DNA of 11,218 nucleotides from CAVALG01 sp963630555 (GTDB lineage Bacteria > Bacillota > Clostridia > Oscillospirales > Acutalibacteraceae). The stretch lies in NCBI GenBank assembly GCA_963630555.1, contig CAVGND010000043.1:1-11218 (forward strand), written 5' to 3'. The notes below the pieces were generated by a model. It had not been told where the DNA came from. It saw only the letters and a list, made by a program, of their open reading frames with translations, and did no database searches. This document shows positions 6,583-11,218 of this stretch, in pieces; positions within the stretch are counted from its first letter, which is position 1; the number at the start of each line of letters is the position of its first letter. The translations under genes and the position numbers were made by a program.

Positions 6583-6837
6583 TTATCTCGCTTCGGAATT
6601 TAACAGCACAATCCACTCGCCTTTTGTATTTGAACCTTCACGCATACCGCTGTATAAGCCTTCAAATAAAAATCGAGTCTCAAATGAGATATCCAAAACT
6701 GTGAGAACGGCAGATTCGTTGTCTTCAGCAACACCACCAGCCCTTGCACTGTTTCTATCAGCGTCATTTCTTTCTGCATTATCGTTCTTCTCTTTTTGAT
6801 TTTTCACTTTTCTGTGGCATATACTTGATTTTTTCAT
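6583..6837 (-). pseudogene. Relic 3' end of a minus-strand gene, possibly a second AlbA_2 regulator
   Basis: An 84-codon frame ends R-E-G-S-N-T-K-G-E-W-I-V-L-L-N-S-E-A-R. That G-S-N-x-x-G-x-W ending resembles the wing of the winged-helix domain that closes AlbA_2 proteins; the intact gene here ends D-G-K-T-R-G-T-W-V-I-L-K. The N-terminal half is low-complexity (K, N, D, R) and shows no domain. The ATG at 6837 has no ribosome binding site and lies between the -35 and -10 of the divergent promoter, so it is unlikely to be a working start. The stop lies 28 bases before a terminator nearly identical to the one 29 bases after the intact AlbA_2 gene. I read it as the decayed 3' end of a duplicated gene. 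A short expressed protein cannot be excluded. Confidence 0.45.
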
Positions 6838-6853
6838 ATTTCTGTGGTAAAAT
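6825..6853 (+). promoter_or_regulatory. Sigma70-type promoter of the UDP-glucose dehydrogenase operon
   Basis: TTGATT at 6825-6830 and TAAAAT at 6848-6853 are separated by 17 bases, giving a start near 6860 and a leader of about 40 bases. The 9-base sequence TTTCTGTGG occurs at 6809-6817 and again at 6839-6847, exactly 30 bases apart, bracketing the -35 and touching the -10. These are candidate operator sites for the XRE domain of the gene it drives. Confidence 0.7.
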
Positions 6854-6900
6854 AAAGCTGTCGTATGACGCTATCAGCGACATCGAGGAGGAAATCATTC

Positions 6901-8394
6901 ATGAAACACTTATCTATACATCTTCTCGCTGAAACCGTAGTCAGCAGAAGAAAAGCATTAAAAATCTCTCAGACCGAGCTGTCCAAGGCGGCCGGGATCA
7001 ACCGTTCCCTGCTTTCCCGACTTGAATCTGGGGATTACTCCCCGTCCGTGGATCAACTTCTTTCGCTTTCCGCTACTCTGGATTTTCAAACCTCCGACGT
7101 TATTGTAGAGGAGGATGCGACCCGGACAACCGTCGAGCGTAAGAAAATCGCCGTTGCCGGAACAGGTTACGTCGGTCTGTCGCTTGCCGTGCTGCTCTCT
7201 CAGCACAACGATGTGACCGCTGTGGATATCGTGCCGGAGAAGGTCGAGAAGCTGAATAACTGGATCAGCCCGATTCAGGACGAGTATATTGAACGGTATC
7301 TCGCTGAACATAAGGAGCGCAAGCTCTCCCTCACCGCCACGACCGATGGTGCATCCGCCTACGCCGATGCCGATTTCATCATCGTCGCCGCGCCCACCAA
7401 CTACGACCCCAAGACGAACTTCTTCGATTGCAGTGCCGTAGAAACTGTTCTGGCACTAATTAAGGAATCCACCGCCGACAGGGAAATCAAACCCACTGTC
7501 GTTATCAAATCCACCATCCCCGTTGGCTACACCGTGCAGGTACGGGAAAAGACGGGCATGGATAACATCATCTTCAGCCCGGAGTTTCTGCGCGAATCTA
7601 AGGCTCTCTATGACAACCTGTATCCGAGCCGCATCATCGTGGGAAGCGATGAAAAGAATCAGCCTGCTGCGGAACAGTTCGCGGCGTTGCTTCAACAGGG
7701 CGCGATCAAGACCTCGATCCCGGTTCTCTTCATGGCGACCACGGAGGCGGAGGCTACCAAGCTGTTCGTGAATACCTATCTCGCACTCCGTGTGTCTTAC
7801 TTCAACGAGCTGGATACCTACGCCGAGGTAAAGGGGCTGAAAACCGCACCGATCATCAAGGGCGTGTGCCTTGATCCCCGTGTCGGAGACTACTATAACA
7901 ATCCGTCCTTCGGCTACGGCGGCTACTGTCTGCCCAAGGACACAAAGCAGTTGCTGGCAAACTACAAGGATGTGCCGGAAAATCTGATCGAAGCGATTGT
8001 AGAATCCAATCGCACCCGCAAGGACTTCATCGCCGACCGTGTGATGGAGATTGCCGGAACCTATACGCCGTCTGCCGACTTCTCCGCCACGCAGGAGGAA
8101 AAGCAGAGGGAAACGGTTGTGGGCGTTTATCGTCTGACGATGAAAAGCAATAGCGATAACTTCCGTCAGTCCTCCATTCAGGGTGTGATGAAGCGCATCA
8201 AGGCAAAGGGTGCGACGGTGGTCATCTACGAGCCGACGCTGGAGGACGGCACGACTTTCTTCGGCTCAGTCGTGGTCAATGACCTGAAAAAATTCAAGAA
8301 AATGTGCGGCTGCATCATCGCAAACCGTTATGATACCACACTCGATGATGTGGAGGAAAAGGTTTACACGAGAGATCTTTTCAGGAGGGATTAA
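6901..8394 (+). CDS. XRE helix-turn-helix fused to UDP-glucose 6-dehydrogenase
   Basis: The enzyme part would oxidise UDP-glucose to UDP-glucuronate with two NAD+. The start at 6901 is fixed by GAGGAGG at 6885-6891; the ATG at 6865 lacks a site. Residues about 7-68 form an XRE-type HTH (R-R-K-A-L-K-I-S-Q-T-E-L-S-K-A-A-G-I, then S-L-L-S-R-L-E-S-G-D-Y-S-P-S-V). The dehydrogenase follows from about 81: NAD-binding GTGYVG at 87-92, FSPEFLRE at 225-232, K287 with NTYLALRVSYFNELDTYAE at 291-309, and the catalytic Cys343 in FGYGGYCLPKDTKQL. All expected catalytic residues are present and the closest style is the short streptococcal HasB type of about 400 residues, so the extra 80 residues are the HTH. 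The stop is directly followed by the epimerase ATG. The fusion suggests that the enzyme regulates transcription, perhaps of its own operon; that is inference. Confidence 0.92.
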   Translation: MKHLSIHLLAETVVSRRKALKISQTELSKAAGINRSLLSRLESGDYSPSVDQLLSLSATLDFQTSDVIVEEDATRTTVERKKIAVAGTGYVGLSLAVLLSQHNDVTAVDIVPEKVEKLNNWISPIQDEYIERYLAEHKERKLSLTATTDGASAYADADFIIVAAPTNYDPKTNFFDCSAVETVLALIKESTADREIKPTVVIKSTIPVGYTVQVREKTGMDNIIFSPEFLRESKALYDNLYPSRIIVGSDEKNQPAAEQFAALLQQGAIKTSIPVLFMATTEAEATKLFVNTYLALRVSYFNELDTYAEVKGLKTAPIIKGVCLDPRVGDYYNNPSFGYGGYCLPKDTKQLLANYKDVPENLIEAIVESNRTRKDFIADRVMEIAGTYTPSADFSATQEEKQRETVVGVYRLTMKSNSDNFRQSSIQGVMKRIKAKGATVVIYEPTLEDGTTFFGSVVVNDLKKFKKMCGCIIANRYDTTLDDVEEKVYTRDLFRRD

Positions 8395-9477
8395 ATGCAA
8401 AAGATTGATTTAAACAACAAAACCATTCTCGTCACCGGCTCACCCGGCTTCATCGGGGCAAACCTTGTGAGCAGGCTGCTTAAGGAAATGCGCAGCGGCA
8501 TGGTGGTCAGTCTGGATAACATGAATGACTATTATGACCCGGCGTTGAAGGAATATCGGCTTGAATTGATTGAGGAGGTAGCAAAGGTCTCTTCGGTCAA
8601 GCATGTGTTCGTCAAAGGGTCTATCGGTGATAAGAGCCTTGTTGATAGCCTTTTTGCCCAGTACCACTTCGACATTGTGGTAAACCTTGCGGCGCAGGCG
8701 GGTGTGCGCTATTCCATCGACCACCCGGATGTGTACATCGAGAGCAACATCATCGGCTTTTACAACATTCTCGAAGCCTGCCGCCATTCCTATGACGGCG
8801 GTGCGAAAGGAGTGGAACATCTGGTGTACGCTTCTTCCTCCTCCGTCTACGGCGGCAACAAAAAAGTGCCGTTCTCTACGGATGACAAGGTGGACAACCC
8901 GGTCAGCTTGTATGCGGCCACCAAGAAATCCAACGAGCTGTTGGCACACGCCTACTCCAAGCTCTATAACATTCCGTCCACGGGCTTGCGCTTCTTCACG
9001 GTGTATGGCCCCGCAGGCCGCCCGGATATGTTCTATTTCAGCGCAACGAACACACTCGCTGCGGATGGCACGATCAAGATTTTCAACTACGGCAACTGCA
9101 AGCGCGACTTCACCTACATCGATGACATCGTGGAGGGTGTGTATCGAGTGATGCAGGGTGCGCCGGAAAAGAAACCCGGCGAGGATGGGTTGCCGCTCCC
9201 GCCCTACGCCGTCTACAACATCGGCGGCGGCCAGCCGGAAAACCTGCTCGACTTTATCAGCACACTACAAGAAGAACTGGTGAGAGCCGGTGTGCTTCCC
9301 GCCGATTACGACTTTGAGGGACACCGCCAGCTTGTGGGTATGCAGCCCGGCGACGTGCCCGTGACCTACGCGGACTCCGCGGCTCTGGAGCGAGACTACG
9401 GTTTCACACCGAAGATTGGTATACGAGAAGGCTTGCGGAAATTCGCGGAATGGTATGCAGAGTTCTATAAGGGATAA
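8395..9477 (+). CDS. UDP-glucuronate 4-epimerase (SDR family)
   Basis: This 360-residue extended short-chain dehydrogenase/reductase would interconvert UDP-glucuronate and UDP-galacturonate. Visible signatures are the nucleotide-binding G-S-P-G-F-I-G at 15-21, D41-N after the second strand, N-L-A-A-Q-A-G-V-R-Y at 97-106, the catalytic serine region A-S-S-S-S-V-Y-G at 146-153, and Y173-x3-K177 in S-L-Y-A-A-T-K-K-S. D-N-M-N-D-Y-Y-D at 41-48 and the R-F-F-T-V-Y-G-P segment are typical of the CapI/LspL-type epimerases, which use the product of the preceding gene. The ATG immediately follows the dehydrogenase stop, with AGGAGG at 8383-8388. A UDP-glucose or UDP-GlcNAc 4-epimerase is possible, but the pairing with a dehydrogenase favours the glucuronate enzyme. 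No glycosyltransferase lies in the window. Confidence 0.87.
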   Translation: MQKIDLNNKTILVTGSPGFIGANLVSRLLKEMRSGMVVSLDNMNDYYDPALKEYRLELIEEVAKVSSVKHVFVKGSIGDKSLVDSLFAQYHFDIVVNLAAQAGVRYSIDHPDVYIESNIIGFYNILEACRHSYDGGAKGVEHLVYASSSSVYGGNKKVPFSTDDKVDNPVSLYAATKKSNELLAHAYSKLYNIPSTGLRFFTVYGPAGRPDMFYFSATNTLAADGTIKIFNYGNCKRDFTYIDDIVEGVYRVMQGAPEKKPGEDGLPLPPYAVYNIGGGQPENLLDFISTLQEELVRAGVLPADYDFEGHRQLVGMQPGDVPVTYADSAALERDYGFTPKIGIREGLRKFAEWYAEFYKG

Positions 9478-9555
9478 GAAATTCATAAAATTATCTTCGG
9501 TGATTTTGCTGAGTGATGTTCACAGAAAAGCTACAATGCCGATTTGCCGGAGGGC

Positions 9556-9583
9556 TTGATAAAAAGGGAAAATAAAGTATAAT
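9556..9583 (+). promoter_or_regulatory. Sigma70-type promoter of the AAA-ATPase gene
   Basis: TTGATA at 9556-9561 and a perfect TATAAT at 9578-9583 are separated by 16 bases. Transcription would start near 9590, about 55 bases before the ATG at 9646. It lies in the 168-base gap after the epimerase. I found no clear terminator in that gap. Confidence 0.8.
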
Positions 9584-9605
9584 TATCTTACAATGGGAGG
9601 CTTGT

Positions 9606-9680
9606 ATGCGCCTGCCTATGATGCCTTGGAAAGGAGCGTGCGATAATGAGGGAACGCCTGATATTGCCTGTTGGAATTGA
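9606..9680 (+). CDS. Possible 24-residue leader peptide overlapping the ATPase start
   Basis: An ATG at 9606 is preceded by GGGAGG at 9595-9600. The frame reads M-R-L-P-M-M-P-W-K-G-A-C-D-N-E-G-T-P-D-I-, ends at a TGA at 9678-9680, and overlaps the start of the ATPase gene in another frame. It may act as a coupling leader for the downstream start, or be chance. Only the binding site and position support it. Confidence 0.22.
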   Translation: MRLPMMPWKGACDNEGTPDIACWN

Positions 9681-10848
9681 AGATTTCAAGGAAATCCGAA
9701 ACGGACAATTTTATTATGTGGATAAGACGAAACTGATCGAGCAGCTGCTTGACCAGTGGGGGAAAGTCAATCTTTTTATCCGTCCGCGCAGGTTCGGGAA
9801 GACCCTGAATATGAGCATGCTCCGCACGTTTTTTGAGATCGGTACGGACAAGTCGCTTTTCGAGGGTCTGGATATTATGAAAAACAGGAAGCTCTGCGAT
9901 GAGTACATGGGAAAATATCCTGTCATATCCATAACGCTCAAGGGCGCGGAAGATGTAACTGCCGATAATGCCGAAAAGCGAATTATGAGGATAATTGGAC
10001 ACGAATCAGAAAAATTTGATTTTCTGGAAGATAGCGACCGTTTAACAGAGAAAGAGAAAAATCGGTACAAAGCACTGGCTGCGGTGCAAAACGGTGTGTA
10101 TACGATGGACAGAACCGTACTTATCTCATCGTTAAAAACGCTCTCCGAGCTCCTGTACAAGCATTACGGTCAGAAAGTAATCATCCTGATTGATGAGTAT
10201 GATGTTCCGCTGGATAAGGCGTTCCAGAACGGTTATTATCGGGAAATGGTCGCGCTTATCCGTGGACTGCTTGGCGAGGCGCTCAAGACAAACGAATATC
10301 TCCAGTTCGCTGTGCTGACGGGCTGCCTGCGTGTCTCCAAAGAGAGCATTTTTACCGGGCTTAATAATTTCAAGGTGCTGTCAATCACAGACACGCGCTT
10401 TGACGAACATTTTGGATTCACGGAGAATGAGGTTCGCTCGCTCCTTGAAGCGTATCAAATGGAATCGCACATGACCGAAATAAAAGAGTGGTATGACGGC
10501 TATCGGTTCGGAGATGCGGATATTTATTGTCCGTGGGATGTGATCAATCATGTCAGCACGCTGTGCAGCGCACCCGAAGCAGAGCCGCAAACCTATTGGA
10601 TCAACTCAAGCGGCAATGATCTTGTGAAGCTTTTTATTGATAAGGCCGACAAGACGACGCGAGATGAGATAGAGCAGTTGCTTGCCGGGGAAACGATTGA
10701 AAAGGAGATCCGGCTGGAGCTGACTTATGATGAGATAGACAGCAGCATTGATAATCTTTGGAGCGTGCTGTTTACGACTGGGTACCTTCTCTATCAGCTC
10801 CTGTGTGGGATTAGTGTTCATCTCCCCGCCTCCTCTCTGTGGTTTTAA
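9646..10848 (+). CDS. AAA-ATPase_like / PD-(D/E)XK family protein, C-terminally truncated
   Basis: This family (PF09820-type ATPase, usually followed by a PD-(D/E)XK nuclease domain, about 520-580 residues in total) is common in gut bacteria and poorly understood. Visible here are the N-terminal L-P-V-G-I-E-D-F-K-E-I-R and Y-Y-V-D-K-T, a Walker A-like R-P-R-R-F-G-K-T at about 46-53, and a Walker B I-I-L-I-D-E-Y-D-V-P-L at about 178-188. F-G-F-T-E-N-E-V, W-Y-D-G-Y-R-F-G and C-P-W-D-V-I-N follow around 255-300. The sequence is normal up to L-F-T-T-G-Y-L at about residue 381, then changes to an unrelated 19-residue tail, so the nuclease domain is missing. The switch occurs where minus-strand DNA of another gene begins. 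The start at 9646 has AAGGAG at 9631-9636. It is probably non-functional as a nuclease. Confidence 0.82.
   Translation: MRERLILPVGIEDFKEIRNGQFYYVDKTKLIEQLLDQWGKVNLFIRPRRFGKTLNMSMLRTFFEIGTDKSLFEGLDIMKNRKLCDEYMGKYPVISITLKGAEDVTADNAEKRIMRIIGHESEKFDFLEDSDRLTEKEKNRYKALAAVQNGVYTMDRTVLISSLKTLSELLYKHYGQKVIILIDEYDVPLDKAFQNGYYREMVALIRGLLGEALKTNEYLQFAVLTGCLRVSKESIFTGLNNFKVLSITDTRFDEHFGFTENEVRSLLEAYQMESHMTEIKEWYDGYRFGDADIYCPWDVINHVSTLCSAPEAEPQTYWINSSGNDLVKLFIDKADKTTRDEIEQLLAGETIEKEIRLELTYDEIDSSIDNLWSVLFTTGYLLYQLLCGISVHLPASSLWF
10789..10821 (-). pseudogene. 5' end of a second minus-strand gene, cut at the junction
   Basis: The ATG at 10821 has AGGAGG at 10834-10829 and a strong promoter upstream. It codes for M-N-T-N-P-T-Q-E-L-I-E, after which the frame runs into the antisense strand of the ATPase gene and stops looking like protein. 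Only about the first dozen codons of the original gene appear to remain. The exact junction lies somewhere in 10783-10795. The gene is not recognised. Confidence 0.5.
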
Positions 10849-10876
10849 TTATAGCGCGATGGTGTCTACTTCGCAA
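10848..10876 (-). promoter_or_regulatory. Sigma70-type promoter on the minus strand
   Basis: On the minus strand, TTGCGA (10876-10871) and TATAAT (10853-10848) are separated by 17 bases. Transcription would start near 10840 and run into the ATG at 10821, so it drives the truncated gene and now reads antisense into the ATPase gene. Confidence 0.7.
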
Positions 10877-10928
10877 CCTACACTTTATATCGTTACACCC
10901 ACACCCACATAGAAGAACTACGACGGTT

Positions 10929-11218
10929 TCAGTGAGGTGGCGCACTAATCACCCCAAACCTGCAAAACATCCCGTAGATATACGATACGCCCCTTACGTC
11001 TCCTAACGCTTTAGGCCTTTCCACAACCGCCCCTATCTCCTTTACATTTCTAAACACCAGCATCATCGAACTCCACGCAAGGCTCTTACTGCCTTCCCGC
11101 CGATCGATCCACAGCTCCTTGGTGAGGTTGCCGTTGCGTCCGGTCTTTATGGTGTAACTGAAGGGTAAGCCTGTGAGTGTCTTGAAAACATACCCACGGA
11201 AAGCGATTACACAGTTCC
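10929..11218 (-). CDS. Unrecognised protein, C-terminal 95 residues (5' partial)
   Basis: A minus-strand frame is open from the window edge (first full codon 11216-11214) to a TGA at 10931-10929. The 95 residues are protein-like and basic: A-F-R-G-Y-V-F-K-T-L, G-L-P-F-S-Y-T-I-K-T-G-R-N-G, K-E-L-W-I-D-R-R-E, L-A-W-S-S-M-M-L-V-F, and A-L-G-D-V-R-G-V-S-Y-I-Y-G-M-F-C-R-F-G-V-I near the end. There is no signal peptide or membrane segment in the visible part. I cannot name the family. It ends 108 bases before the ATG of the truncated gene, which has its own promoter, so the two need not be one transcript. Three frames were checked; the other two contain early stops. Confidence 0.6.
   Translation of the reverse strand, partial: NCVIAFRGYVFKTLTGLPFSYTIKTGRNGNLTKELWIDRREGSKSLAWSSMMLVFRNVKEIGAVVERPKALGDVRGVSYIYGMFCRFGVISAPPH

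Noticed and set aside
6865..6900. Upstream ATG at 6865 as the start of the dehydrogenase fusion.
   Set aside because: It lies only a few bases after the predicted transcription start and lacks a Shine-Dalgarno sequence, while the ATG at 6901 has GAGGAGG at the right distance and begins where the HTH domain begins.
10895..10908. Short ACACCC tandem repeat near the right end.
   Set aside because: Two units only; no array, no link to a known element.

Overview
The window looks like accessory DNA from a low-to-moderate GC Firmicute, most likely a gut-type Clostridia (Lachnospiraceae/Oscillospiraceae-like). The evidence is strong AGGAGG-type ribosome binding sites, several near-consensus TTGATA/TATAAT promoters, and protein families typical of those genomes: an AlbA_2 ATP-binding protein paired with a small HTH protein, an AAA-ATPase_like protein, and a HasB-type UDP-glucose dehydrogenase. 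No rRNA, tRNA, CRISPR array or complete transposase was seen. The taxon is an inference from style, not from a marker gene.

Left part (1-3696, + strand): the 3' end of an Eco57I-like DNA methyltransferase gene overlaps by one base a 1125-residue protein that carries a GIY-YIG nuclease-like domain, a superfamily II helicase motor and a methyltransferase-like C-terminal end without the catalytic NPPY motif. Together they look like a two-gene restriction-modification system whose parts are distributed unusually.

Middle (3697-6900): two decayed 3' gene ends and one intact 97-residue gene share a C-terminal F-[D/N]-G-K-x-F pattern. A minus-strand operon follows: a 66-residue HTH protein and a 495-residue AlbA_2/Schlafen-like ATP-binding regulator, with a clear promoter and a strong intrinsic terminator. 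A second copy of that terminator block (about 90% identical) lies about 2 kb away, behind a short minus-strand gene relic. This suggests the module was once duplicated in tandem and one copy has decayed.

Right part (6901-9477, + strand): a two-gene sugar-nucleotide operon. The first gene encodes a UDP-glucose 6-dehydrogenase with an XRE-type DNA-binding domain fused to its N-terminus. The second encodes a UDP-glucuronate 4-epimerase. Together they would turn UDP-glucose into UDP-glucuronate and then UDP-galacturonate, precursors for acidic capsule or exopolysaccharide. The fused HTH suggests an enzyme that may regulate its own operon.

Right end (9478-11218): an AAA-ATPase_like/PD-(D/E)XK family gene with its own promoter is cut off near position 10788. 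There it meets foreign minus-strand DNA, which carries a promoter, a ribosome binding site, the first dozen codons of another gene, and the 3' part of an unrecognised gene that runs off the window.
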